From contig CP136067.1 in the NCBI GenBank assembly GCA_032622095.1, positions 97,826,707-97,890,706 on the forward strand: a DNA stretch of 64,000 nucleotides, written 5' to 3'. This DNA is from Siphonodentalium dalli (taxonomy: Eukaryota > Mollusca > Scaphopoda > Gadilida > Siphonodentaliidae). Position 1 is the first letter of the stretch, and each line of letters begins with the position of its first letter. Positions 11,390 to 26,267 of the stretch are shown here, piece by piece. The notes beneath the pieces were generated by a model. The model saw only the letters and a program-made list of their open reading frames with translations. It was not told the origin of the DNA and searched no databases. Position numbers and translations under genes: made by a program.

Positions 11390-14300
11390 TTAACACTTGA
11401 CAATCAGCGCGTTCTGTCCCGCGGATCAGTGGACATCCTTAACACTGGACAATCAGCGCGTTCTGTCCCGCGGATCAGTGCGACATCCTTAACACTAGAC
11501 AATCAGCGCGTTCTGTCCCGCGGATCAGTGCGACATCCTTAACACTGGACAATCAGCGCGTTCTGTCCCGCGGATCAGTGCGACATCCTTAACACTGGAC
11601 AATAAGTGCGACATCCTTAACACTGGACAATCAGCGCGTTCTGTCCCGCGGATCAGTGCGACATCCTTAACACTGGACAATCAGCGCGTTCTGTCCCGCG
11701 GATCAGTGCGACATCCTTAACACTGGACAATCAGCGCGTTCTGTCCCGCGGATCAGTGCGACATCCTTAACCCTGGACAATCAGCGCGTTCTGTCCCGCG
11801 GATCAGTGCGACATCCTTAACACTGGACAATCAGCCGCGTTCTGCCCCGCGGATCAGTGCGACATCCTTAACACTGGACAATCAGCCGCGTTCTGTCCCG
11901 CGGATCAGTGCGACATCCTTAACACTGGACAATCAGCGCGTTCTGTCCCGCGGATCAGTGCGACATCCTTAACACTTGACAATCAGCGCGTTCTGTCCCG
12001 CGGATCAGTGCGACATCCTTAACACTGGACAATCAGCGCGTTCTGTCCCGCGGATCAGTGCGACATCCTTAACACTGGACAATCAGCCGCGTTCTGCCCC
12101 GCGGATCAGTGCGACATCCTTAACACTTGACAATCAGCGCGTTCTGTCCCGCGGATCAGTGCGACATCCTTAACAGTGGAGAATCAGCGCGTTCTGTCCC
12201 GCGGATCAGTGCGACATCCTTAACACTGGACAATCATCGCGTTCTGTCCCGCGGATCAGTGCGACATCCTTAACACTGGACAATCAGCGCGTTCTGTCCC
12301 GCGGATCAGTGCGACATCCTTAACACTGGACAATCAGCGAGTTCTGTCCCGCGGATCAGTGCGACATCCTTAACACTGGACAATCAGCGCGTTCTGTCCC
12401 GCGGATCAGTGCGACATCCTTAACACTGGACAATCAGCGCGTTCTGTCCCGCGGATCAGTGCGACATCCTTAACACTGGACAATCAGCCGCGTTCTGCCC
12501 CGCGGATCAGTGCGACATCCTTAACACTGGACAATCAGCGCGTTCTGTCCCGCGGATCAGTGCGACATCCTTAACACTGGACAATCAGCCGCGTTCTGCC
12601 CCGCGGATCAGTGCGACATCCTTAACACTGGACAATCAGCGCGTTCTGTCCCGCGGATCAGTGCGACATCCTTAACACTGGACAATCAGCCGCGTTCTGC
12701 CCCGCGGATCAGTGCGACATCCTTAACACTGGACAATCAGCCGCGTTCTGCCCCGCGGATCAGTGCGACATCCTTAACACTGGACAATCAGCGCGTTCTG
12801 TCCCGCGGATCAGTGCGACATCCTTAACACTGGACAATCAGCGCGTTCTGTCCCGCGGATCAGTGCGACATCCTTAACACTGGACAATCAGCGCGTTCTG
12901 TCCCGCGGATCAGTGCGACATCCTTAACACTGGACAATCAGCCGCGTTCTGCACCGCGGATCAGTGCGACATCCTTAACACTGGACAATCAGCGCGTTCT
13001 GTCCCGCGGATCAGTGCGACATCCGTAACACTGGACAATCTGCCGCGTTCTGCCCCGCGGATCCGTGCGACATCCTTAACACTGGACAATCAGCGCGTTC
13101 TGTCCCGCGGATCAGTGCGACATCCTTAACACTGGACAATCAGCGCGTTCTGTCCCGCGGATCAGTGCGACGTCCTTAACACTGGACAATCAGCCGCGTT
13201 CTGTCCCGCGGATCAGTGCGACGTCCTTAACCCTGGACAATAAGTGCGACATCCTTAACACTGGACAATAAGTGCGACATCCTTAACACTGGACAATCAG
13301 CCGCGTTCTGCCCCACGGATCAGTGCGACATCCTTAACACTGGACAATAAGTGCGACATCCTTAACACTGGACAATAAGTGCGACATCCTTAACCCTGGA
13401 CAATAAGCCGCGTTCTGTCCCGCGGATCAGTGCGACATCCTTAACACTGGACAATAAATGCGACATCCTTAACACTGGACAATAAGTGCGACATCCTTAA
13501 CACTGGACAATCAGCCGCGTTCTGCCCCGCGGATCAGTGCGACATCCTTAACACTGGACAATCAGCGCGTTCTGTCCCGCGGATCAGTGCGACATCCTTA
13601 ACACTGGACAATCAGCGCGTTCTGTCCCGCGGATCAGTGCGACATCCTTAACACTGGACAATCAGCCGCGTTCTGCCCCGCGGATCAGTGCGACATCCTT
13701 AACACTGGACAATCAGCGCGTTCTGTCCCGCGGATCAGTGCGACATCCTTAACACTGGACAATCTGCCGCGTTCTGCCCCGCGGATCAGTGCGACATCCT
13801 AAACACTGGACAATCAGCGCGTTCTGTCCCGCGGATCAGTGCGACATCCTTAACACTGGACAATCAGCGCGTTCTGTCCCGCGGATCAGTGCGACGTCCT
13901 TAACACTGGACAATCAGCGCGTTCTGTCCCGCGGATCAGTGCGACATCCTTAACACTGGACAATCAGCGCGTTCTGTCCCGCGGATCAGTGCGACATCCT
14001 TAACACTGGACAATCAGCGCGTTCTGTCCCGCGGATCAGTGCGACATCCTTAACACTGGACAATCAGCGCGTTCTGTCCCGCGGATCAGTGCGACATCCT
14101 TAACACTGGACAATCAGCCGCGTTCTGCCCCCGCGGATCAGTGCGACATCCTTAACACTTGACAATCAGCGCGTTCTGTCCCGCGGATCAGTGCGACATC
14201 CTTAACACTGGACAATCAGCGCGTTCTGTCCCGCGGATCAGTGCGACATCCTTAACACTAGACAATCAGCGCGTTCTGTCCCGCGGATCAGTGCGACATC

Positions 14301-16360
14301 CTTAACACTGGACAATCAGCGCGTTCTGTCCCGCGGATCAGTGCGACATCCTTAACACTGGACAATAAGTGCGACATCCTTAACACTGGACAATCAGCGC
14401 GTTCTGTCCCGCGGATCAGTGCGACATCCTTAACACTGGACAATCGGCGCGTTCTGTCCCGCGGATCAGTGCGACATCCTTAACACTGGACAATCAGCGC
14501 GTTCTGTCCCGCGGATCAGTGCGACATCCTTAACCCTGGACAATCAGCGCGTTCTGTCCCGCGGATCAGTGCGACATCCTTAACACTGGACAATCAGCCG
14601 CGTTCTGCCCCGCGGATCAGTGCGACATCCTTAACACTGGACAATCAGCCGCGTTCTGTCCCGCGGATCAGTGCGACATCCTTAACACTGGACAATCAGC
14701 GCGTTCTGTCCCGCGGATCAGTGCGACATCCTTAACACTTGACAATCAGCGCGTTCTGTCCCGCGGATCAGTGCGACATCCTTAACACTGGACAATCAGC
14801 GCGTTCTGTCCCGCGGATCAGTGCGACATCCTTAACACTGGACAATCAGCCGCGTTCTGCCCCGCGGATCAGTGCGACATCCTTAACACTTGACAATCAG
14901 CGCGTTCTGTCCCGCGGATCAGTGCGACATCCTTAACAGTGGAGAATCAGCGCGTTCTGTCCCGCGGATCAGTGCGACATCCTTAACACTGGACAATCAT
15001 CGCGTTCTGTCCCGCGGATCAGTGCGATATCCTTAACACTGGACAATCAGCGCGTTCTGTCCCGCGGATCAGTGCGACATCCTTAACACTGGACAATCAG
15101 CGAGTTCTGTCCCGCGGATCAGTGCGACATCCTTAACACTGGACAATCAGCGCGTTCTGTCCCGCGGATCAGTGCGACATCCTTAACACTGGACAATCAG
15201 CGCGTTCTGTCCCGCGGATCAGTGCGACATCCTTAACACTGGACAATCAGCCGCGTTCTGCCCCGCGGATCAGTGCGACATCCTTAACACTGGACAATCA
15301 GCGCGTTCTGTCCCGCGGATCAGTGCGACATCCTTAACACTGGACAATCAGCCGCGTTCTGCCCCGCGGATCAGTGCGACATCCTTAACACTGGACAATC
15401 AGCGCGTTCTGTCCCGCGGATCTGTGCGACATCCTTAACACTGGACAATCAGCCGCGTTCTGCCCCGCGGATCAGTGCGACATCCTTAACACTGGACAAT
15501 CAGCCGCGTTCTGCCCCGCGGATCAGTGCGACATCCTTAACACTGGACAATCAGCGCGTTCTGTCCCGCAGATCAGTGCGACATCCTTAACACTGGACAA
15601 TCAGCGCGTTCTGTCCCGCGGATCAGTGCGACATCCTTAACACTGGACAATCAGCGCGTTCTGTCCCGCGGATCAGTGCGACATCCTTAACACTGGACAA
15701 TCAGCCGCGTTCTGCACCGCGGATCAGTGCGACATCCTTAACACTGGACAATCAGCGCGTTCTGTCCCGCGGATCAGTGCGACATCCGTAACACTGGACA
15801 ATCTGCCGCGTTCTGCCCCGTGGATCCGTGCGACATCCTTAACACTGGACAATCAGCGCGTTCTGTCCCGCGGATCAGTGCGACATCCTTAACACTGGAC
15901 AATCAGCGCGTTCTGTCCCGCGGATCAGTGCGACGTCCTTAACACTGGACAATCAGCCGCGTTCTGTCCCGCGGATCAGTGCGACGTCCTTAACCCTGGA
16001 CAATAAGTGCGACATCCTTAACACTGGACAATAAGTGCGACATCCTTAACACTGGACAATCAGCCGCGTTCTGCCCCACGTATCAGTGCGACATCCTTAA
16101 CACTGGACAATAAGTGCGACATCCTTAACACTGGGCAATAAGTGCGACATCCTTAACCCTGGACAATAAGCCGCGTTCTGTCCCGCGGATCAGTGCGACA
16201 TCCTTAACACTGGACAATAAGTGCGACATCCTTAACACTGGACAATAAGTGCGACATCCTTAACACTGGACAATCAGCCGCGTTCTGCCCCGCGGATCAG
16301 TGCGACATCCTTAACACTGGACAATCAGCGCGTTCTGTCCCGCGGATCAGTGCGATATCC
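11390..16360. repeat. Higher-order duplication inside the satellite, period ~2763 bp
   Basis: Rare private variants recur with the same offset. AACACTAGAC is at 11491 and 14254; TAACAGTGGAGAA at 12171 and 14934; CAATCATCGCG at 12231 and 14994; CAATCAGCGAG at 12331 and 15094; the GCGACGTCCTTAACCC block at about 13219 and 15982. The block at 11.39-13.6 kb is thus repeated at 14.15-16.36 kb. A further partial copy follows at 1328 bp (CGAG variant at 16422; the TCTGTGCG variant at 15421 and 16749). Confidence 0.88.
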
Positions 16361-17299
16361 TTAACACTGGACAATCAGCGCGTTCTGTCCCGCGGATCAG
16401 TGCGACATCCTTAACACTGGACAATCAGCGAGTTCTGTCCCGCGGATCAGTGCGACATCCTTAACACTGGACAATCAGCGCGTTCTGTCCCGCGGATCAG
16501 TGCGACATCCTTAACACTGGACAATCAGCGCGTTCTGTCCCGCGGATCAGTGCGACATCCTTAACACTGGACAATCAGCCGCGTTCTGCCCCGCGGATCA
16601 GTGCGACATCCTTAACACTGGACAATCAGCGCGTTCTGTCCCGCGGATCAGTGCGACATCCTTAACACTGGACAATCAGCCGCGTTCTGCCCCGCGGATC
16701 AGTGCGACATCCTTAACACTGGACAATCAGCGCGTTCTGTCCCGCGGATCTGTGCGACATCCTTAACACTGGACAATCAGCCGCGTTCTGCCCCGCGGAT
16801 CAGTGCGACATCCTTAACACTGGACAATCAGCCGCGTTCTGCCCCGCGATCAGTGCGACATCCTTAACACTGGACAATCAGCGCGTTCTGTCCCGCAGAT
16901 CAGTGCGACATCCTTAACACTGGACAATCAGCGCGTTCTGTCCCGCGGATCAGTGCGACATCCTTAACACTGGACAATCAGCGCGTTCTGTCCCGCGGAT
17001 CAGTGCGACATCCTTAACACTGGACAATCAGCCGCGTTCTGCACCGCGGATCAGTGCGACATCCTTAACACTGGACAATCAGCGCGTTCTGTCCCGCGGA
17101 TCAGTGCGACATCCGTAACACTGGACAATCTGCCGCGTTCTGCCCAGTGGATCCGTGCGACATCCTTAACACTGGACAATCAGCGCGTTCTGTCCCGCGG
17201 ATCAGTGCGACATCCTTAACACTGGACAATCAGCGCGTTCTGTCCCGCGGATCAGTGCGACGTCCTTAACACTGGACAATCAGCCGCGTTCTGTCCCGC

Positions 17300-20200
17300 G
17301 GATCAGTGCGACGTCCCTTAACCCTGGACAATAAGTGCGACATCCTTAACACTGGACAATAAGTGCGACATCCTTAACACTGGACAATCAGCCGCGTTCT
17401 GCCCCCACGTATCAGTGCGACATCCTTAACACTGGACAATAAGTGCGACATCCTTAACACTGGGCAATAAGTGCGACATCCTTAACCCTGGACAATAAGC
17501 CGCGTTCTGTCCCGCGGATCAGTGCGACATCCTTAACACTGGACACTAAGTGCGACATCCTTAACACTGGACAATAAGTGCGACATCCTTAACACTGGAC
17601 AATCAGCCGCGTTCTGCCCCGCGGATCAGTGCGACATCCTTAACACTGGACAATCAGCGCGTTCTGTCCCGCGGATCAGTGCGACATCCTTAACACTGGA
17701 CAATAAGCCGCGTTCTGTCCCGCGGATCAGTGCGACGTCCTTAACCCTGGACAATAAGTGCGACATCCTTAACACTGGACAATAAGTGCTACATCCTTAA
17801 CACTGGACAATCAGCCGCGTTCTGCCCCGCGGATCAGTGCGGACATCCTTAACACTGGACAATAAGTGCGACATCCCTAACACTGGACAATAAGTGCGAC
17901 ATCCTTAACCCTGGACAATAAGCCGCGTTGTCCCGCGGATCAGTGCGACATCCTTAACACTGGACAATAAGTGCGACATCCTTAACACTGGACAATAAGT
18001 GCGACATCCTTAACACTGGACAATCAGCCGCGTTCTGCCCCGCGGATCAGTGCGACATCCTTAACACTGGACAATCAGCGCGTTCTGTCCCGCGGATCAG
18101 TGCGACATCCTTAACACTGGACAATCAGCCGCGTTCTGTCCCGCGGATCAGTGCGACATCCTTAACACTGGACAATCAGCGCGTTCTGTCCCGCGGATCA
18201 GTGCGACATCCTTAACACTGGACAATCAGCGCGTTCTGTCCCGCGGATCAGTGCGACATCCTTAACACTGGACAATCAGCCGCGTTCTGTCCCGCGGATC
18301 AGTGCGACGTCCTTAACCCTGGACAATAAGTGCGACATCCTTAACACTGGACAATAAGTGCGACATCCTTAACACTGGACAATCAGCCGCGTTCTGTCCC
18401 GCGGATCAGTGCGACATCCTTAACACTGACAATCAGCGCGTTCTGTCCCGCGGATCAGTGCGACGTCCTTAACACTGACAATCAGCCGCGTTCTGTCCCG
18501 CGGATCAGTGCGACGTCCTTAACCCTGGACAATAAGTGCGACATCCTTAACACTGGACAATAAGTGCGACATCCTTAACACTGGACAATCAGCCGCGTTC
18601 TGCCCCACGTATCAGTGCGACATCCTTAACACTGGACAATAAGTGCGACATCCTTAACACTGGGCAATAAGTGCGACAATCCTTAACCCTGGACAATAAG
18701 CCGCGTTCTGTCCCGCGGATCAGTGCGACATCCTTAACACTGGACACTAAGTGCGACATCCTTAACACTGGACAATAAGTGCGACATCCTTAACACTGGA
18801 CAATCAGCCGCGTTCTGCCCCGCGGATCAGTGCGACATCCTTAACACTGGACAATCAGCGCGTTCTGTCCCGCGGATCAGTGCGACATCCTTAACACTGG
18901 ACAATAAGCCGCGTTCTGTCCCGCGGATCAGTGCGACGTCCTTAACCCTGGACAATAAGTGCGACATCCTTAACACTGGACAATAAGTGCTACATCCTTA
19001 ACACTGGACAATCAGCCCGCGTTCTGCCCCGCGGATCAGTGCGACATCCTTAACACTGGACAATAAGTGCGACATCCCTAACACTGGACAATAAGTGCGA
19101 CATCCTTAACCCTGGGACAATAAGCCGCGTTGTCCCGCGGATCAGTGCGACATCCTTAACACTGGACAATAAGTGCGACATCCTTAACACTGGACAATAA
19201 GTGCGACATCCTTAACACTGGACAATCAGCCGCGTTCTGCCCCGCGGATCAGTGCGACATCCTTAACACTGGACAATCAGCGCGTTCTGTCCCGCGGATC
19301 AGTGCGACATCCTTAACACTGGACAATCAGCCGCGTTCTGTCCCGCGGATCAGTGCGACATCCTTAACACTGGACAATCAGCGCGTTCTGTCCCGCGGAT
19401 CAGTGCGACATCCTTAAACACTGGACAATCAGCGCGTTCTGTCCCGCGGATCAGTGCGACATCCTTAACACTGGACAATCAGCCGCGTTCTGTCCCGCGG
19501 ATCAGTGCGACGTCCTTAACCCTGGACAATAAGTGCGACATCCTTAACACTGGACAATAAGTGCGACATCCTTAACACTGGACAATCAGCCGCGTTCTGT
19601 CCCGCGGATCAGTGCGACATTCTTAACACTGGACAATAAGTGCGACATCCTTAACACTGGACAATAAGTGCGACATCCTTAACACTGGACAATCAGCCGC
19701 GTTATGTCCCGCGGATCAGTGCGACTTAACTCTGGACAATAAGTGCGACATCCTTAACACTGGACAATAAGTGCGACATCCTTAACACTGGACAATCAGC
19801 CGCGTTCTGTCCCGCGGATCAGTGCGACATCCTTAACACTGGACAATAAGTGCGACATCCATAACACTGGACAATAAGTGCGACATCCTTAACACTGGAC
19901 AATAAGTGCGACATCCTTAACACTGGACAATAAGTGCGACATCCTTAACACTGGACAATAAGTTGGACGTCCTTAACACTGGACAATAATTGCGACATCC
20001 TTAACACTGGACAATAAGTGCGACATCCTTAACACTGGACAATCAGCCGCGTTCTGTCCCGCGGATCAGTGCGACATCCTTAACACTGGATAATAAGTGC
20101 GACATCCTTAACACTGGACAATAAGTGCGACATCCTTAACACTGGACAATAAGTGCGACATCCTTAACACTGGACAATAAGTGCGACATCCTTAACACTG

Positions 20201-22500
20201 GACAATAAGTGCGACATCCTTAACACTGGACAATAAGTGCGACATCCTTAACCCTGGACAATCAGCGCGTTCTGTCCCGCGGATCAGTGCGACATCCTTA
20301 ACACTGGACAATCAGCAGCGTTCTGTCCCGCGGATCAGTGCGACATCCTTAACACTGGACAATCATCAGCGTCCTGTCCCGCGGATTAGTGCGACATCCT
20401 TAACACTGGACAATCAACAGCGTTCTGTCCCGCGGATCAGTGCGACATCCTTAACCCTGGACAATCAGCGCGTTCTGCCCCGCGGATCAGTGCGACATCC
20501 TTAACACTGGACAATCAGCGCGTTCTGTCCCGCGGATCAGTGCGACATCCTTAACACTGGACAATCAGCGCGTTCTGTCCCGCGGATCAGTGCGACGTCC
20601 TTAACACTGGACAATCAGCCGCGTTCTGCCCCACGGATCAGTGCGACATCCTTAACACTGGACAATAAGTGCGACATCCTTAACACTGGACAATAAGTGC
20701 GACATCCTTAACCCTGGACAATAAGCGCGTTCTGTCCCGCGGATCAGTGCGACATCCTTAACACTGGACAATAAGTGCGACATCCTTAACACTGGACAAT
20801 AAGTGCGACATCCCTTAACACTGGACAATCAGCCGCGTTCTGCCCCGCGGATCAGTGCGACATCCTTAACACTGGACAATCAGCGCGTTCTGTCCCGCGG
20901 ATCAGTGCGACATCCTTAACACTGGACAATCAGCCGCGTTCTGTCCCGCGGATCAGTGCGACGTCCTTAACCCTGGACAATAAGTGCGACATCCTTAACA
21001 CTGGACAATAAGTGCGACATCCTTAACACTGGACAATCAGCCGCGTTCTGCCCCGCGGATCAGTGCGACATCCTTAACACTGGACAATAAGTGCGACATC
21101 CTTAACACTGGACAATAAGTGCGACATCCTTAACCCTGGACAATAAGCCGCGTTGTCCCGCGGATCAGTGCGACATCCTTAACACTGGACAATAAGTGCG
21201 ACATCCTTAACACTGGACAATAAGTGCGACATCCTTAACACTGGACAATCAGCCGCGTTCTGCCCCGCGGATCAGTGCGACATCCTTAACACTGGACAAT
21301 CAGCGCATTCTGTCCCGCGGATCAGTGCGACATCCTTAACACTGGACAATCAGCCCGCGTTCTGTCCCGCGGATCAGTGCGACATCCTTAACACTGGACA
21401 ATCAGCGCGTTCTGTCCCGCGGATCAGTGCGACATCCTTAACACTGGACAATCAGCGCGTTCTGTCCCGCGGATCAGTGCGACATCCTTAACACTGGACA
21501 ATCAGCCGCGTTCTGTCCCGCGGATCAGTGCGACGTCCTTAACCCTGGACAATAAGTGCGACATCCTTAATACTGGACAATAAGTGCGACATCCTTAACA
21601 CTGGACAATCAGCCGCGTTCTGTCCCGCGGATCAGTGCGACATCCTTAACACTGGACAATAAGTGCGACATCCTTAACACTGGACAATAAGTGCGACATC
21701 CTTAACACTGGACAATCAGCCGCGTTATGTCCCGCGGATCAGTGCGACGTCCTTAACCCTGGACAATAAGTGCGACATCCTTAACACTGGACAATAAGTG
21801 CGACATCCTTAACACTGGACAATCAGCGGCGTTCTGTCCCGCGGATCAGTGCGACATCCTTAACACTGGACAATAAGTGCGACATCCATAACACTGGACA
21901 ATAAGTGCGACATCCTTAACACTGGACAATAAGTGCGACATCCTTAACACTGGACAATAAGTGCGACATCCTTAACACTGGACAATAAGTTGGACGTCCT
22001 TAACACTGGACAATAATTGCGACATCCTTAACACTGGACAATAAGTGCGACATCCTTAACACTGGACAATCAGCCGCGTTCTGTCCCGCGGATCAGTGCG
22101 ACATCCTTAACACTGGACAATAAGTGCGACATCCTTAACACTGGGACAATAAGTGCGACATCCTTAACACTGGACAATAAGTGCGACATCCTTAACACTG
22201 GACAATAAGTGCGACATCCTTAACACTGGACAATAAGTGCGACATCCTTAACACTGGACAATAAGTGCGACATCCTTAACCCTGGACAATCAGCGCGTTC
22301 TGTCCCGCGGATCAGTGCGACATCCTTAACACTGGACAATCAGCAGCGTTCTGTCCCGCGGATCAGTGCGACATCCTTAACACTGGACAATCAGCAGCGT
22401 CCTGTCACGCGGATCAGTGCGACATCCTTAACACTGGACAATCAACAGCGTTCTGTCCCGCGGATCAGTGCGACATCCTTAACCCTGGACAACCAGCGCG
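17300..22500. repeat. Higher-order duplications of ~1202 bp and ~2025 bp in the satellite
   Basis: GGACACTAAG occurs at 17541 and 18742. The deletion variant AGCCGCGTTGTCCCG occurs at about 17921, 19123 and 21146. AGTTGGACGTCC occurs at 19961 and 21988, with a related AGTTGGACATCC at 24433. These give nested block periods of about 1.2, 2.0 and 2.45 kb. Confidence 0.85.
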
Positions 22501-25500
22501 TTCTGTCCCGCGGATCAGTGCGACATCCTTAACACTGGATAATAAGTGCGACATCCTTAACTCTGGACAATAAGTGCGACATCCTTAACACTGGACAATA
22601 AGTGCGACATCCTTAACACTGGACAATAAGTGCGACATCCTTAACACTGGACAATCAGCCGCGTTCTGTCCCGCGGATCAGTGCGACATCCTTAACACCT
22701 GGACAATAAGTGCGACATCCTTAACACTGAGACAATAAGTGCGACATCCTTAACACTGGACAATAAGTGCGACATCCTTAACACTGGACAATAAGTGCGA
22801 CATCCTTAACACTGGACAATAAGTGCGACATCCTTATCACTGGACAATAAGTGCGACATCCTTAACACTGGACAATAAGTGCGACATCCTTAACACTGGA
22901 CAATCAGTGCGACATCCTTAACACTGGACAATAAGTGCGACATCCTTAACACTGGACAATAAGTGCGACATCCTTAACACTGGACAATAAGTGCGACATC
23001 CTTAACACTGGACAATAAGTGCGACCATCCTTATCACTGGACAATAAGTGCGACATCCTTAACACTGGACAATAAGTGCGACATCCTTAACACTGGACAA
23101 TAAGTGCGACATCCTTAACACTGGGACAATCAGCCGCGTTCTGTCCCGCGGATCAGTGCGACATCCTTAACACTGGACAATAAGTGCGACATCCTTAACA
23201 CTGGACAATAAGTGCGACATCCTTAACACTGGACAATAAGTGCGACATCCTTAACACTGGACAATAAGTGCGACATCCTTAACACTGGACAATAAGTGCG
23301 ACATCCTTAACACTGGACAATAAGTGCGACATCCTTAACCCTGGACAATCAGCGCGTTCTGTCCCGCGGATCAGTGCGACATCCTTAACACTGGACAATC
23401 AGCAGCGTTCTGACCCGCGGATCAGTGCGACATCCTTAACACTGGACAATCAGCAGCGTTCTGTCCCGCGGATCAGTGCGACATCCTTAACACTGGACAA
23501 TCAGCAGCGTTCTGTCCCGCGGATCAGTGCGACATCCTTAACCCTGGACAATCAGCGCGTTCTGTCCCGCGGATCAGTGCGACATCCTTAACACTGGATA
23601 ATAAGTGCGACATCCTTAACACTGGACAATAAGTGCGACATCCTTAACACTGGACAATAAGTGCGACATCCTTAACACTGGACAATAAGTGCGACATCCT
23701 TAACACTGGACAATCAGCCGCGTTCTGTCCCGCGGATCAGTGCGACATCCTTAACACTGGACAATAAGTGCGACATCCTTAACACTGGACAATAAGTGCG
23801 ACATCCTTAACACTGGACAATAAGTGCGACATCCTTAACACTGGACAATAAGTGCGACATCCTTAACACTGGACAATAAGTGCGACATCCTTAACCCTGG
23901 ACAATCAGTGCGACATCCTTAACACTGGACAATAAGTGCGACATCCTTAACACTGGACAATAAGTGCGACAACCTTAACACTGGACAATAAGTGCGACAT
24001 CCTTAACACTGGACAATAAGTGCGACATCCTTAACACTGGACAATAAGTGCGACATCCTTAACGCTGGACAATAAGTGCGACATCCTTAACACTGGACAA
24101 TAAGTGCGACATCCTTAACACTGGATAATAAGTGCGACATCCTTAACACTGGACAATCAGTGCGACATCTTTAACACTGGACAATAAGTGCGACATCCTT
24201 AACACTGGACAATAAGTGCGACATCCTTAACACTGGACAATAAGTGCGACATCCTTAACACTGGACAATCAGCCGCGTTCTGTCCCGCGGATCAGTGCGA
24301 CATCCTTAACACTGGACAATAAGTGCGACATCCATAACACTGGACAATAAGTGCGACATCCTTAACACTGGACAATAAGTGCGACATCCTTAACACTGGA
24401 CAATAAGTGCGACATCCTTAACACTGGACAATAAGTTGGACATCCTTAACACTGGACAATAAGTGCGACATCCTTAACACTGGACAATAAGTGCGACATC
24501 CTTAACACTGGACAATCAGCCGCGTTCTGTCCCGCGGATCAGTGCGACATCCTTAACACTGGACAATAAGTGCGACATCCTTAACACTGGACAATAAGTG
24601 CGACATCCTTAACACTGGACAATAAGTGCGACATCCTTAACACTGGACAATAAGTGCGACATCCTTAACCCTGGACAATCAGTGCGACATCCTTAACACT
24701 GGACAATAAGTGCGACATCCTTAACCCTGGACAATCAGCGCGTTCTGTCCCGCGGATCAGTGCGACATCCTTAACACTGGACAATCAGCAGCGTTCTGTC
24801 CCGCGGATCAGTGCGACATCCTTAACACTGGACAATCAGCAGCGTCCTGTCCCGCGGATCAGTGCGACATCCTTAACACTGGACAATCAACAGCGTTCTG
24901 TCCCGCGGATCAGTGCGACATCCTTAACCCTGGACAATCAGCGCGTTCTGTCCCGCGGATCAGTGCGACATCCTTAACACTGGATAATAAGTGCGACATC
25001 CTTAACACTGGACAATAAGTGCGACATCCTTAACAATAAGTGCGACATCCTTAACACTGGACAATAAGTGCGACATCCTTAACACTGGACAATCAGCCGC
25101 GTTCTGTCCCGCGGATCAGTGCGACATCCTTAACGCTGGACAATAAGTGCGACATCCTTAACACTGGACAATAAGTGCGACATCCTTAACACTGGACAAT
25201 AAGTGCGACACCCTTAACACTGGACAATCAGTGCGACATCTTTAACACTGGACAATAAGTGCGACATCCTTAACACTGGACAATAAGTGCGACATCCTTA
25301 ACACTGGACAATAAGTGCGACATCCTTAACACTGGACAATAAGTGCGACATCCTTAACACTGGACAATCAGCCGCGTTCTGTCCCGCGGATCAGTTCGAC
25401 ATCCTTAACACTGGACAATCAGCGCGTTCTGCCCCGCGGATCAGTGCGACATCCTTAACACTGGACAATCAGCAGCGTTCTGCCCCGCGGATCAGTGCGA

Positions 25501-26267
25501 CATCCTTAACACTGGACAATCAGCCGCGTTCTGTCCCGCGGATCAGTGCGACATCCTTAACACTGGACAATCAGCCGCGTTTTGCCCCGCGGATCAGTGC
25601 GACATCCTTAACACTGGACAATCAGCAGCGTTCTGCCCCGCGGATCAGTGCGACATCCTTAACACTGGACAATCAGCCGCGTTCTGTCCCGCGGATCAGT
25701 GCGACATCCTTAACACTGGACAATCAGCCGCGTTCTGCCCCGCGGATCAGTGCGACATCCTTAACACTGGACAATCAGCCGCGTTCTGCCCCGCGGATCA
25801 GTGCGACATCCTTAACACTGGACAATCAGCAGCGTTCTGCCCCGCGGATCAGTGCGACATCCTTAACACTGGACAATCAGCCGCGTTCTGTCCCGCGGAT
25901 CAGTGCGACATCCTTAACACTGGACAATCAGCCGCGTTCTGCCCCGCGGATCAGTGCGACATCCTTAACACTGGACAATCAGCCGCGTTCTGCCCCGCGG
26001 ATCAGTGCGACATCCTTAACACTGGACAATAAGTGCGACATCCTTAACACTGGACAATAAGTGCGACATCCTTAACACTGGACAATAAGTGCGACATCCT
26101 TAACACTGGACAATAAGTGCGACATCCTTAACCCTGGACAATCAGCGCGTTCTGTCCCGCGGATCAGTGCGACATCCTTAACACTGGACAATGCGCCGCG
26201 TTCTGTCCCGCGGATCAGTGCGACATCCTTAGCACTGGACAATGCGCCGCGTTCTTTCCCGCGGATC

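Larger units (their letters stand above)
10305..26267. repeat. ~16-kb composite satellite array (28-bp and 50/51-bp modules)
   Basis: The array is built from a constant core (AGTGCGACATCC, TTAACACTGG, ACAAT). The short module is this core plus one A (28 bp). The long module carries an extra 23-24 bp ahead of the core (CAGCGCGTTCTGTCCCGCGG plus ATC; a variant has CAGCCGCG and CTGCCCC). Long modules dominate at 10.3-13.2 kb, mixtures follow, short modules dominate at about 22-25 kb, and long ones return at 25.4-26.0 kb. Each long module has a CCGCGG palindrome. Module lengths 28, 50 and 51 are not multiples of three, so open frames inside are chance. The last units (26190-26267) are degenerate. 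Function unknown; centromeric or heterochromatic satellite is possible. Confidence 0.97.

Noticed and set aside
10305..26267. A CRISPR array or a repetitive protein gene
   Set aside because: Units are contiguous with no unique spacers, and module lengths (28, 50, 51) are not multiples of three. The open frames near 10448, 11976 and 14739 are short and arise from the repeat itself.
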